A stretch of 35,920 nt of DNA from a candidate division WOR-1 bacterium RIFCSPLOWO2_02_FULL_46_20 (GTDB lineage: Bacteria > Margulisbacteria > WOR-1 > O2-12-FULL-45-9): assembly GCA_001771365.1 (NCBI GenBank), contig METP01000003.1, positions 1-35,920 on the forward strand. The letters are read 5' to 3'. Below, piece after piece: positions 25,200 through 34,203 of this stretch; the stretch's first letter is position 1, and the number at the start of each line of letters is the position of its first letter. A program made the position numbers and the translations under genes. A model generated the notes under the pieces. The model was given only the letters and a program-made list of their open reading frames with translations. It did no database searches and was not told where the DNA came from.

Positions 25200-28100
25200 C
25201 TAGCCTAGGGTCACAATCAGCCGCTTAACTTTTCTTTCGCGGATGAGCTCGGCATAAGGTCCGGTGATAAAAGGGGAATTAACGCCAACTTCTTTGTCGT
25301 CGATAATTAGCTTGTAGGCGACGGGAGAAACCCCATCATCAAAAGTGTTTTTACCTGTTTTATTTAGATACGTAACTTCAATTGTGCCGAGCAGGGTAAA
25401 ACTTAATTTCCCTTTATTAAAAAGCCAGGCGGGCAGGCTGGGCGCCAGTTTGAAACAGAGCCGGTCTTGATTGTCCAGATAAAAAATCTGTTTACCGGTG
25501 GTCATTAATAGCCACATGTCTATAAATTCGGCAGTCGCGCCGGATAATCTAGCGATAAAACCGCGGCCATGGTTAGCTTTGTTGGGATGGGCGCTGCTCA
25601 CCAGAAAAGATGAATTTTCCAGAATGCTGCGTTTGTAGGTCTTGGGATCTAAAAAGGGGATAAGGACATCCTTGGCGTCGGCAAAAAACTCTTTATAGAG
25701 ACCGGCCTTGAGCAGCTCGAGCATGTACTTGTATTCCATATGCAGCCAGACAGATTCGTTTTCCAGCCAGCCGGGAGTAAAGACCCTGGCCCGCCCAATC
25801 TCGAGCGGAGCTTCTTTGAGCGGAGCATTTACCTTATACATTTTAAGCGCTTTGTCGTAAAGCGGACTTTTCTTAACCAGATTATATATATTTTTATCTT
25901 TCTCAATCTTTAGAGCATGGACAAAGCCCTCCAAAAAAAGCGGCAGGGGGCGTTGGGCGGCGCCGGGGATGTTGGTAAAATAGGTATAATAGTTTTTATA
26001 TTTTTTGAGACACTTCTTAATGCCGTCATCGCATTTTTTGACAATGTTGTTTAGAAAATCCCTAACTTCAGGGCAATTAATCTTGGTTTCCCGCCCGCTA
26101 AGGCCCAACCTGGTTTCTTGTCGATGATTTTCTTTGGCCTGGTGGCTGGTCTCCCAGTAATCCGGACTGGAAAATACCCGGCTAAGGTTGTCGCTAAATT
26201 TTTTGACCTCAATCGGAATTTTAATATCTTTAACGCCGGTTAAATGCAGCAGGGTAAAGGTACAAAGTCGTTTTAACTCCAGGGTCTCGGATAGGGAGGA
26301 GCCGGCAAGGCCCGGTAGGCCGTTTAGCGCGTCGTACCAGTCCGGTTTGTCCGCTTCCATCTCAAGGCCGATACCCGCGGGATCAAAAGAAGCGGCTTTA
26401 TTGGCTACTAAAGAGAGAATTTTGACTATTAAGGTCGTGTAATAGGGCTGGCCCAGGCCAAACTCCGTATGGACAATGTTGTTAGCCGCGATCCGTTTGT
26501 TAATTAGCGCGGCTTTTTCCGGATCGGCGTAGACGCTGTGGCTGGTTGTTTTGACCTTGCCTTTTCTCGGCAAGACAATGTGGTCGTTATCATAAAAGCA
26601 GAAAGATTTATTGTTAAAAAGTAAATCCGTCATTTTATCGGGATAAACATAACTGAAACTCTCCAGCGCGTCGGTATTGTAGGCGAAGTGGTCGATCCAA
26701 AAGCCCTCGCCGTGGTTGGCGCCATCGACCGCTTCCGCCTCCTCGAGAAATTCTTTGGTAAAAATTTCTTTTGATGTTTTACATTCCAGATTGTGTAATA
26801 AAGTACCAAGATAGTTAGGCTGGGTTAGCATAGCGGCGGCAGTCGCCCCTCGCTTAAGATGTTTTTGGGCTAATTGCCTGGCCCGTTCTTCCGATTTAAT
26901 AAAATATTTAATGCCCAGCACAACCAGGGGGTTAAAACCGTCCAGTTGGATCAGGTTAAAGAAATGGATAATATTTTCTTCTCCGATTTCCGGGTTAAAA
27001 AAGATATCGTTACGGCGATTCTGGTTTATATCGCGATAATTGCCGTTGCCCTGGGAAAACGGGGTGGGCATAAGTTGAAAATTGTTGTAATCTCTCTCCA
27101 TATCGCCGTGCTTGCGAAAGAAAGAGTAAACAGTTTTGCCGCCGATTTTGACCGGCCAGCCCCCTCTTAAGACATTGTCGAGAAAAGTTTGTCTGGAATA
27201 AAGGTCAAAGCTCTTTGACGCGCTGGCAATGCCCAGGGCGGAGCAGAGGCCGTCGATCAATTCCCGGTTCTCGGCGAACTTATCTTTGAGATATTTTTCT
27301 TTAACAATTTTGTTTTTAATTTTATTAACAATTTCCCGGCTGTCGGCCTGGCCAATGATGGAGTAAACGGTTAGTTTTTCTCCGGTGGCCAGGGTAACTT
27401 TTTTGTGGGCCAGGGCCGCGGGGGTGAAACCGTCGGTTAATTGCCTGGCGGGGATGGTAAAATTTTTGGCGCCGGCAAAATTTTCCGGCTCTTTAAAACT
27501 GGCAGAGGGGCCAAAAACAATTTGTGGATCAACAATGGTCTTAACCGCTCCTTTGCTGGTAAAGGAGATAAAAAAATGCCCCTTTTCAATGGCCACACTT
27601 TCTGTCGCGTCGGAAGGCGTCAGTTTTAGGCGGTAGTAAGGGGCGTTATTCTCCAGATTTTCAACTACCGACCAGGCTTCAATTGTTTGGCAGATCTTTT
27701 TTAGCAGGTCATCGGCAAAACCGTAGGGGATAATGATCGGTAAACCGTCGATAATTTCCAACTTTTGTTTTTTTGGGGCCAGATTGGTAACCTTAACTTT
27801 TCTGGCCAGGGCGGGGAATTGTTCGTTTGGTATCGTAAAATAGGTAACTTCAATTTTTACTTTTAATTTGGGGTTCTCTTCGATCAGCGTTAAGCTGTCC
27901 GGGCTGATTCTCATCTCCTGTTTTAATTTTGTAGTCTCTTTAAACGGCTCATAATAATTGCCGTTGATTTTGAGAAATGTCCTGAAACCGGTTAGAGAGA
28001 CGGCGCGATAAGCTTTGTTGGCCGGATTAAATTCGATTATGGCGCCATTTTTATCTTCGATGCCGGCCGAGGTGACGGCTTGGCCGCGGTTGGCATAAAA

Positions 28101-28226
28101 GACCCACATGGGGCAGCCGTAGATACCGGCGATACCGGGAAAAAAACTGGAAAAAGTCGGCGCCGAGTTGTAATTTTCGATAACAAACTCGTTGTTGTCG
28201 GATATATAATATTTTGGCTGGTTCAT
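25200..28226 (-). CDS. Large clan GH-Q glycoside phosphorylase (probably GH161-like)
   Basis: The 1008-residue protein belongs with GH94-type phosphorylases (clan GH-Q). An N-terminal beta-sandwich includes GCPMWVFYANRGQAVTSAG and NKAYRAVSLTGFRTFLK. The helical barrel has QGNGNYRDINQNRRNDIFF, and KPDWYDALNGLPGL supplies the catalytic-type Asp (629, with Asp632) in the place of the GH94 DWND motif. The size and the WVFY-NRGQ start resemble the GH161 beta-1,3-glucan phosphorylases as I remember them; GH149 is the next alternative. It lacks a signal peptide, so it should release glucose-1-phosphate from imported beta-glucan oligosaccharides in the cytoplasm. The start overlaps the glmS stop (TAATG). 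Confidence 0.75.
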   Translation of the reverse strand: MNQPKYYISDNNEFVIENYNSAPTFSSFFPGIAGIYGCPMWVFYANRGQAVTSAGIEDKNGAIIEFNPANKAYRAVSLTGFRTFLKINGNYYEPFKETTKLKQEMRISPDSLTLIEENPKLKVKIEVTYFTIPNEQFPALARKVKVTNLAPKKQKLEIIDGLPIIIPYGFADDLLKKICQTIEAWSVVENLENNAPYYRLKLTPSDATESVAIEKGHFFISFTSKGAVKTIVDPQIVFGPSASFKEPENFAGAKNFTIPARQLTDGFTPAALAHKKVTLATGEKLTVYSIIGQADSREIVNKIKNKIVKEKYLKDKFAENRELIDGLCSALGIASASKSFDLYSRQTFLDNVLRGGWPVKIGGKTVYSFFRKHGDMERDYNNFQLMPTPFSQGNGNYRDINQNRRNDIFFNPEIGEENIIHFFNLIQLDGFNPLVVLGIKYFIKSEERARQLAQKHLKRGATAAAMLTQPNYLGTLLHNLECKTSKEIFTKEFLEEAEAVDGANHGEGFWIDHFAYNTDALESFSYVYPDKMTDLLFNNKSFCFYDNDHIVLPRKGKVKTTSHSVYADPEKAALINKRIAANNIVHTEFGLGQPYYTTLIVKILSLVANKAASFDPAGIGLEMEADKPDWYDALNGLPGLAGSSLSETLELKRLCTFTLLHLTGVKDIKIPIEVKKFSDNLSRVFSSPDYWETSHQAKENHRQETRLGLSGRETKINCPEVRDFLNNIVKKCDDGIKKCLKKYKNYYTYFTNIPGAAQRPLPLFLEGFVHALKIEKDKNIYNLVKKSPLYDKALKMYKVNAPLKEAPLEIGRARVFTPGWLENESVWLHMEYKYMLELLKAGLYKEFFADAKDVLIPFLDPKTYKRSILENSSFLVSSAHPNKANHGRGFIARLSGATAEFIDMWLLMTTGKQIFYLDNQDRLCFKLAPSLPAWLFNKGKLSFTLLGTIEVTYLNKTGKNTFDDGVSPVAYKLIIDDKEVGVNSPFITGPYAELIRERKVKRLIVTLG

Positions 28227-30055
28227 TATTCCACTGTTACGCTTTTAGCCAGGTTCCTGGGCTGATCCACGTGGCAGCCCCTCTTCACCGCTATATAATA
28301 AGCTAAAAGCTGCAGCGGAACAACCGCCAAAATAGGGGAGAGCGGGACCGAGGTGTGTGGAATATAAATAATTTCATCCGCGCATTCTTTTATTGTCTCA
28401 TCTCCCTCGCAAGCTATGGCGATAACCAGGCCGCCGCGGGCCCTAACTTCTTCAATGTTGCCCAGTATTTTTTCGTAGCGCCTGCCGGATAGCGCTAAAA
28501 TAACAACCGGCATGTTTTTGTCAATTAGGGCGATCGGTCCGTGTTTCATTTCCGCGGCCGGATATCCCTCGGCATGGACATAGGAGACTTCTTTAAGCTT
28601 TAGAGCGCCTTCCAGGGCAATAGGGAAACCTTTGCCCCGACCTAAATATAGGGCGTTATTGGCCTTGTAAATTTTTTGGGCGATTTTTTTGATCTCTTCC
28701 TCGCGATAAAGTGTTTGTTCGAGTTTCCCGGGTATTTCTATCAGGTCGTTGATCAGTTTGGTGGCTTCGCTGTTGCTGATAGTCCCTTTGCGTTTACCAA
28801 AAATGATGGCAAGAAGGTAAATTACGGTCAGCTGGGTGGTAAAAGCCTTGGTTGAGGCAACGCCTATTTCCGGACCGGCGTTGGTGTAAACTACGCCATG
28901 AGATTCGCGAGCAATAGACGAGCCCACCACGTTACAAATTGAGATTACTTTGGCGTGTTGCGCTTTGGCTTCCCACACCGCGCCCAGAGTATCGGCAGTT
29001 TCCCCGGACTGGGTGATGGCAATGACCAAAGTATTTTCGTCGATAACCGGATGCCGGTATCTAAATTCCGCGGCATACTCAACTTCGGTGGGAATTTTGG
29101 CAAACTGTTCAAAAAGATATTCGCCGACCAGCCCGGCATGCCAGGAGGTGCCGCAGGCGGTAAAGACCACGCGATTAACTTTATTTATTTCTTCGTCCGT
29201 CAGGTTAAGTTCGTCAAAATGGACTTTGTGGTCTTCGGCTCTGACGCGTCCTTCGATAGTTTTGCGGACAGCGTTGGGCTGCTCATGGATCTCTTTGAGC
29301 ATAAAGTGGGCGTAGCCCCCTTTTTCCGCTGATTCCGGATCCCAGGAGATAAGCTCGATCTCTTTTTCTATCTTGTTAACATCCAGGTCAAAAGCGGTAA
29401 ACTGGTCGATGGTTAACTCCCCCACTTCTTCGTTATCCAGTTGAATGATTTTATCCGTATACTTAAGCATGGCCGGTATATCGGATGAAATAAAACATTC
29501 GTCGTTGCCAAAACCGATGATTAACGGGCTGCCGTGGCGCGCCACAATTATTTTATCTGGCTCATGTTCGGAAATTACGGCCAAAGCGTAAGAGCCGCGA
29601 ACCAAACACAAAGCTTGGGCGACCGCTTTTAGGAGATTATCCTTATAGCATTCTTCGATCAGGTGGGCAAGAACCTCGGTGTCCGTGGCCGAAGAGAACT
29701 TATGGCCTTTGTCGGCTAATTCGCGGCGCAATTCCAGGTAATTTTCGATAATCCCGTTATGAACCACCACAATTTTGCCCTGGCAGTCTTCGTGGGGATG
29801 GGAGTTTTCGGACGACGGTTTGCCGTGGGTAGCCCAGCGGGTATGGCCGACGCCGATTTGGCCGCCAATGGGTTTTTGTTTAAGTAAGTTTTCCAGGTTG
29901 GCAATTTTGCCCACGCATTTTGAAACAAAAAGTTTATTATTTTCCAGAGTGGCGACTCCGGATGAATCATAACCGCGGTACTCAAGCTTTCTAAGCCCCT
30001 CAATGATAAAAGGGACCGCTTCTTTCTTACCGATATAACCAAAGATGCCGCACAT
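28226..30055 (-). CDS. glmS: Glutamine-fructose-6-phosphate aminotransferase (isomerising)
   Basis: The 609-residue enzyme makes glucosamine-6-phosphate from fructose-6-phosphate and glutamine. The N-terminal glutaminase domain starts MCGIFGYIG with nucleophile Cys2, then RKLEYRGYDSSGVAT and HTRWATHGKPSSENSHPH. Two SIS domains follow (TACGTSWHAG, AITQSGETADT, LGRGKGFPIALEGALKLKE), ending in the usual DQPRNLAKSVTVE. Length is normal. It is overlapped at both ends by TAATG junctions with the binding-protein gene and the large phosphorylase gene, so it is an integral operon member. No glmS ribozyme lies upstream. Confidence 0.97.
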   Translation of the reverse strand: MCGIFGYIGKKEAVPFIIEGLRKLEYRGYDSSGVATLENNKLFVSKCVGKIANLENLLKQKPIGGQIGVGHTRWATHGKPSSENSHPHEDCQGKIVVVHNGIIENYLELRRELADKGHKFSSATDTEVLAHLIEECYKDNLLKAVAQALCLVRGSYALAVISEHEPDKIIVARHGSPLIIGFGNDECFISSDIPAMLKYTDKIIQLDNEEVGELTIDQFTAFDLDVNKIEKEIELISWDPESAEKGGYAHFMLKEIHEQPNAVRKTIEGRVRAEDHKVHFDELNLTDEEINKVNRVVFTACGTSWHAGLVGEYLFEQFAKIPTEVEYAAEFRYRHPVIDENTLVIAITQSGETADTLGAVWEAKAQHAKVISICNVVGSSIARESHGVVYTNAGPEIGVASTKAFTTQLTVIYLLAIIFGKRKGTISNSEATKLINDLIEIPGKLEQTLYREEEIKKIAQKIYKANNALYLGRGKGFPIALEGALKLKEVSYVHAEGYPAAEMKHGPIALIDKNMPVVILALSGRRYEKILGNIEEVRARGGLVIAIACEGDETIKECADEIIYIPHTSVPLSPILAVVPLQLLAYYIAVKRGCHVDQPRNLAKSVTVE

Positions 30056-31401
30056 TATTGCTTAAGCACCGCCTCGACCTCTTTTTTGGCCAGTTTTAAT
30101 TGTTCCCTGATGCTCTCTGGCTGATAATCCGCGCCGGAGGTGACATAATCCCACATAATGCCGAACCTGCGGGTCAGGATCGGTTCCAGTAATCCCCAGG
30201 AGGGGATGGGTGGATAAGTTCGGCCATAGGTAACCGCGTTTTTAAAGATATTCCGTTTCGGATCTTTGGTAAAAAATGGATCATCAAAGGCATCCAGCCT
30301 GGCCGGCAGAAACCCTGAGATCTTGGCGTAATCAATCTGAGGCTGTTTGGAAGTTAAATATTTTAGTACTTCAAACGCCCCGGATTTGTTTTGGGCGTTT
30401 TTAAAGATAGCCAGGTTGGACCCGCCGACAAAAGTAAATTGGCCTTTGGGCCCTCTGGGATAACCGGTGACGACAAAGTTGCGCGAGGTTAGAGAACCTT
30501 CAGCCCCCCCTTCTGAAGCCGGTCGGGTTAAGGTTTTAACTTCATAAGGTCCGTCAAAGTACATGGCGCAGGCGCCGTCATTAAAATTACCGCTAACCTG
30601 CGCGGTATTTAATTCTAAATATTCAATGGGCACATAACCCTCTCTGGCCAGACTGATATAAAAGGAAAGACCATTGAAAACCTCCTCGCTGTCAAGCAGG
30701 CAGGTTTTGCGGTCCTGACCGAGAAAATCTCCGCCGGCCATCCAGATCCAGGGGGCCAGGGAATGGATAACGTTCCAGTCGTTTTTACCGGAAATGCCGA
30801 GCGGGGCAATGGGTCGATCTTCAATAACTACGTCAGCGTCATAGATTCTTTTTAAGGCACCTTTGAAAGAATCCCAGGAGCCAAGTTGCTCGGGGGAGAC
30901 TCCGGCCTTCTTTAGCACATCTTTACGAAAAAACAGCGCGCGAGCGTCGACAATCCAGGGAATAGCCGTAGTCTGGCCGGTATTTTCAATCCCGGTTGTT
31001 GTCCAGGCTACAGGAACAAAAGTTTTTTCTCCTCCCAGGGCCGCGATAGCTTCGGGGGAGAGGGTTTCCAGGGCGCCCATGCCGGTGATAGCAGAGACCC
31101 AGGTAGAGCCAAGCTGTACAATGTCCGGCACGTCGCCGGAGGTAGCCGCGGTAGTGATCTTTGACCAAGCCGCGCCCCAGTCCACAGAGGTTAATATGAC
31201 CTTAATACCGGTCTCTTTTTCGAAAGGCTTGAGCAGGTTTTCGAGGTCGGTGATAGGCTCCAAAGAATTGGGCATAACCCACATTTCCACGACCTTGGGG
31301 TTGGCTTCTTTGGACGGGGCACAACCGATAGCCAATGACACAATTAACAATGAAACAATTAACAGTAAAGGAACAGCCATTCTATTAAACAAATATTTCA
31401 C
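30055..31401 (-). CDS. ABC sugar-transport solute-binding lipoprotein
   Basis: The 448-residue product looks like a family 1 extracellular solute-binding protein. It has a signal sequence (VPLLLIVSLLIVSLAIGC, lipid-modified Cys27), EMWVMPNS then LKPFEKETGIKV, and PDIVQLGSTWVS. The family-typical GACAMYFDGPYEV and VGGSNLAIFKNAQNKSGAFEVLKYL are also present. It should bind oligosaccharides outside the cell for an ABC importer. No permease or ATPase genes are in the window, so these must be elsewhere. The GTG start at 31401 is preceded by AAAGGGG at 8 nt; an ATG at 31380 is the alternative. Its position at the head of a phosphorylase operon suggests a beta-glucan oligosaccharide ligand. Confidence 0.88.
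   Translation of the reverse strand: MKYLFNRMAVPLLLIVSLLIVSLAIGCAPSKEANPKVVEMWVMPNSLEPITDLENLLKPFEKETGIKVILTSVDWGAAWSKITTAATSGDVPDIVQLGSTWVSAITGMGALETLSPEAIAALGGEKTFVPVAWTTTGIENTGQTTAIPWIVDARALFFRKDVLKKAGVSPEQLGSWDSFKGALKRIYDADVVIEDRPIAPLGISGKNDWNVIHSLAPWIWMAGGDFLGQDRKTCLLDSEEVFNGLSFYISLAREGYVPIEYLELNTAQVSGNFNDGACAMYFDGPYEVKTLTRPASEGGAEGSLTSRNFVVTGYPRGPKGQFTFVGGSNLAIFKNAQNKSGAFEVLKYLTSKQPQIDYAKISGFLPARLDAFDDPFFTKDPKRNIFKNAVTYGRTYPPIPSWGLLEPILTRRFGIMWDYVTSGADYQPESIREQLKLAKKEVEAVLKQ
31334..31363. repeat. 15-bp tandem duplication in the signal peptide
   Basis: Two adjacent 15-bp units (31334-31348 and 31349-31363) differ at one base. They encode the repeated LLIVS-LLIVS part of the binding protein's hydrophobic core. 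Confidence 0.65.
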
Positions 31402-31443
31402 GACAACAACCCCTTTCTGATTTTAATAATTGGATGAAGAAGT

Positions 31444-31472
31444 ATTATAGCAGATTTTAGAGGAGAAATCAA
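31444..31472 (-). promoter_or_regulatory. Promoter of the carbohydrate operon
   Basis: Read leftward: TTGATT (complement of 31467-31472), 17 bp, TATAAT (complement of 31444-31449). The predicted leader is about 36 nt and carries an AAAGGGG ribosome-binding site, unlike most promoters in this window. Confidence 0.75.
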
Positions 31473-31489
31473 TTGCCGCGCGGCCCGGA

Positions 31490-32620
31490 CTAGGCGATGA
31501 AAGAAAGGAAGTTTTCGCGGTTGACGCAGAGAAAGTCTGTTTTGGGGTAGGCGTTAAGCAGCTCTTTTGGCGCGCTGGCCCGGCTTTGCCCCCATTTGAA
31601 TTCATAAGCAAAAAGCTGCCCTTGCCGTTCCTCAATATAATCAACTTCTTTCTGGTCGTAAGTCCGCCAGAAATAACGATTGGCAAGCAATTGCTCATAC
31701 TGGCATTTTTTCAGCCGTTCCATGATAAGGAAGTTCTCCCACAGGGAGCCGACATCGCTCCTGATTGCCAGGGGATTATAGTTCTGGATTAGACTGTTCC
31801 TTATCCCCAGGTCGTAAAAATAGATTTTTATTGACTTGGATATTTCTTTGCGCAGGTTGCGGCTGAATGCCCTTAAAGTGAAAATGACAAAGGCTTTCTC
31901 CAGCAAGTCAAGATATTTTTGGACTGTCGGGCGGCTGATGCCGAGATGCCGCGCTAATTCCTGTCCGGAAACTTCGTTGCCGAGCTGAAGGGCGAGAAGT
32001 TGCAGGAGATTAACAATTACTTTGGATTTTTTTATATTTTCAAAATTCAAAATATCTTTATAAAGATAATCAGAAGCAATTTCATTTAAGCGCTGTTTTG
32101 CCGGGTTTTCCGGTAAAAGGAAAACTTCCGGATACGAGCCAAGGATAAGCAGACGATCCAGCCCGGCTTCGGCTCCAAGGCGACCGCTGTCAGCGCTGAT
32201 TTCCTGAAACGATAGGGGGAAAAGCGTGTAGCGATTAACGCGCCCGGTCAAAGGTTCGGTTGTGCTATTTGCCAGATCAAAAGAAGAAGAGCCTGTGGCA
32301 ATAACTTGGATATCAGGATATGTATCAACTAAAACTTTTAGGACGCGGCCAACATCAGCCACTTTTTGGGCCTCATCTAAAACAATCAGTTTATTGTCGC
32401 CAAAATAGCTTTTGAGCGCCGATGGCTCCGGCCTGGATATGGCCTGATTGACAGAGAGAATTTCACAGTTTAAATATAAGCTGTTTCCGGAATAGTTTTC
32501 CAATATCTGCTTAACCAGGGTGGTTTTGCCGACTTGCCTGGAACCATAAATTATTATAACTTTTCCTTGGAATAAGCTTTCTTCAACCTGTTTTTGAATG
32601 TAACGCTTTATTGTTTTCAT
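31490..32620 (-). CDS. AAA_14/DUF4143 ATPase (first copy)
   Basis: The 376-residue protein has the AAA_14 plus DUF4143 layout. Walker A is GSRQVGKT (26-33), Walker B is LIVLDEAQ (78-85), and the sensor is ATGSSSFDL. A winged-helix-like segment (ELARHLGISRPTVQKYLDLLEKAFVIF) follows. The C-terminal part EVDYIEERQGQLFAYEFKWG has the spacing of a PD-(D/E)xK nuclease fold. The family is widespread in mobile or accessory regions and its function is not settled. It lies next to remnants of toxin-like genes and two paralogues. The start ATG has no strong ribosome-binding site but a ~25-nt leader. All catalytic motifs appear intact. Confidence 0.88.
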   Translation of the reverse strand: MKTIKRYIQKQVEESLFQGKVIIIYGSRQVGKTTLVKQILENYSGNSLYLNCEILSVNQAISRPEPSALKSYFGDNKLIVLDEAQKVADVGRVLKVLVDTYPDIQVIATGSSSFDLANSTTEPLTGRVNRYTLFPLSFQEISADSGRLGAEAGLDRLLILGSYPEVFLLPENPAKQRLNEIASDYLYKDILNFENIKKSKVIVNLLQLLALQLGNEVSGQELARHLGISRPTVQKYLDLLEKAFVIFTLRAFSRNLRKEISKSIKIYFYDLGIRNSLIQNYNPLAIRSDVGSLWENFLIMERLKKCQYEQLLANRYFWRTYDQKEVDYIEERQGQLFAYEFKWGQSRASAPKELLNAYPKTDFLCVNRENFLSFIA

Positions 32621-32633
32621 AATTAAGATGAAA

Positions 32634-32681
32634 TATGTAAGTGCAATTACATAATTTACACTGTATTAGTTAATTTGTCAA
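32634..32681 (-). promoter_or_regulatory. Promoter and inverted repeat of the first DUF4143 gene
   Basis: Read leftward: TTGACA (complement of 32676-32681), 17 bp, TAAATT (complement of 32653-32658). An inverted repeat TATGTAA-6 nt-TTACATA (32634-32653) sits directly at the expected transcription start, the place of a repressor operator. Confidence 0.65.
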
Positions 32682-32708
32682 GGGGGGAGAGATCAAACTG
32701 CGGTGGAA

Positions 32709-32938
32709 TTATTCTTCTTGAGGAGAGGTGCCGCCGAAATCCACCGCCAAACCTTCAATTTCTCTGTTTTTGAGGGCGATAAAGGGCCCGTGAAGGCTGA
32801 CGAATCGCTTGCCCAAGCCCAAGCAAAGCGCTAATTTTAGACCAGGTGAAGCTCTTTTTTTATTTTTTCGGCGAGGAAAATCTTCATTGCCCTGGCGGAA
32901 ATAATCCTTATTTTATGCCGCCCCGCGGTAAAAAGCAC
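32709..32938 (-). pseudogene. Toxin-like gene remnants (BrnT tail and a second fragment)
   Basis: Two broken frames overlap here. One (32837-32938) reads VLFTAGRHKIRIISARAMK and then stops; the IRIISAR motif is that of BrnT-type ribonuclease toxins near their C-terminus. The other (ending at 32709) reads GKRFVSLHGPFIALKNREIE and on to a stop, a fragment I cannot assign, which shares a 35-bp sequence with 34460-34494. Neither has a complete start region. The stretch is best seen as decayed toxin-antitoxin material. Confidence 0.4.
32754..32788. repeat. 35-bp repeat, copy A
   Basis: Matches 34460-34494 at 33 of 35 positions in the same orientation. On the minus strand both copies encode PFI(A/T)LKNREIE. 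Confidence 0.75.
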
Positions 32939-33049
32939 TATATGTGTAATATGCTAAACTTGGCTGTGGTTGTCAAGTGGTCTAATCGTCTTTGCCTCTT
33001 TTGAACGGATGGGGGGGTAATTACGCTGGCGGGGGTTTCTGTTTTCCTA

Positions 33050-33084
33050 TTGACAACTTCTATTCTGCGTCGTAAAATAGAAGT
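33050..33084 (+). promoter_or_regulatory. Promoter and operator-like repeat of the broken DUF4143 gene
   Basis: TTGACA (33050-33055), 17 bp, TAAAAT (33073-33078), then 6 nt to the ATG at 33085: a near-consensus, leaderless layout. A perfect 9-bp inverted repeat, ACTTCTATT (33056-33064) and AATAGAAGT (33076-33084), covers the spacer and -10 and ends one base before the ATG. Confidence 0.75.
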
Positions 33085-34126
33085 ATGATTAAGAGAACCC
33101 TAAAACTCCCTGATAACAAGAGTTTTTTTCTTTTCGGGCCCAGGCAGACCGGGAAAAGCACTTTACTCAAATCGCTTTTTTTGAATGAGGCGACCTACTA
33201 TTACGACCTGCTAAAAACAGAGGAATTTGTAAGATTGTCCGCCCATCCCGAGCTTTTTCGCGAAGAGGTTATCAGCCGCGGCCAGAAAATTAAAACGGGC
33301 CAGGGCGAACCTTCTGGCCGGCCGGGCGTTGACCTATCGGCTGCATCCTCTGACCGCCGGCGAATTAGCGGGCCAGTTTTCCCTGCTCAAGGCCTTGCAG
33401 ATTGGTTCTCTGCCCAGCGTTTACCTGGAAGAATCCGCCGCCGGCGCGCAAGCCCGTCTCCGTTCCTATGTGGAAACCTATCTTAAAGAAGGAATTGAGG
33501 TTGAGGCGCAGCTGCGCAATATCGGCAGTTTTCTAAACTTTTTGACTATCGCCGCCGGCGAAAACGGCAATATTATCAATTTTTCCAATATCGCGCGGGA
33601 GACCGGGACCTCTTATCAAACCGTAAAATCGTACTTTCAGATCCTGGAAGATACTTTAATCGGACAGTTTATTTTCCCTTTTCAAAAATCTCTGCGCAAG
33701 CGGCTGTCCCAGCACCCGAAATTTATTTTTTTCGACACCGGGGTAGTCCGCGCTTTAACGAAAAAATTAACCGTCCCGCTGGAGCCGAAAACGACGGAAT
33801 TCGGCCGCTCTTTTGAGCATTTTGTCCTGCTGGAGATTATGCGGCAAGCTGATTACCAGGATCTTGATTATACTTTCTCTTTTTATCGGACCGAGAGCGG
33901 GGCGGAAGTCGACCTGATTGTTGAAACGCCAGCCGGGGGGATCATTGCCCTGGAAATCAAGGCGACGGTGGTTATCGATGCTTCACACCTGCGGGGGCTT
34001 ACCTCTTTTGCCGCGGGAGTTCCCCAGGCCAGGCTCGGCTGTGTTTCGCTCGCGCCCCACCGCCGCCAGCTTGGCGCGGTAACTATTTTACCCTGGCAGG
34101 AAGTGTTTGACTGGCTGAAAAGTTGA
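33085..34126 (+). pseudogene. AAA_14/DUF4143 ATPase broken by an internal deletion (second copy)
   Basis: The first part (from 33085) has Walker A GPRQTGKS and runs to EEVISRGQKIKT near 33297. The second part resumes in another frame at ANLLAGRALTYRLHPLTAGEL near 33302 and continues to the stop at 34126, with DNA-binding-like ARETGTSYQTVKSYFQILED and nuclease-like AEVDLIVETPAGGIIALEIKAT. Compared with the intact third copy, about 50 residues holding Walker B (the FIDEIQ position) and the sensor region are missing, and the frame changes at the joint. The product of either half would lack ATPase function, although the promoter and Walker A part are well preserved, so decay is recent. Confidence 0.82.
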
Positions 34127-34127
34127 G

Positions 34128-34203
34128 GCCTTACCTGCTTTTGAATGGATGGTGGGCTAGGTCGAGTCGCGGCGGAATTTTTTAGTTTTTGACAATGGCA
34201 TAA
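34128..34203. repeat. 76-bp direct repeat, left copy
   Basis: Identical over 76 bp to 35759-35834 in the same orientation. It starts 2 bp after the stop codon of the broken ATPase gene and carries, on the minus strand, the coding end YAIVKN-stop in one frame. Confidence 0.9.

Noticed and set aside
32690-33050. CRISPR array or small-RNA gene in the accessory gap
   Set aside because: The only repeats are a two-copy 35-mer and weak similarity to the 76-bp repeat; there is no regular spacing and no convincing RNA fold.
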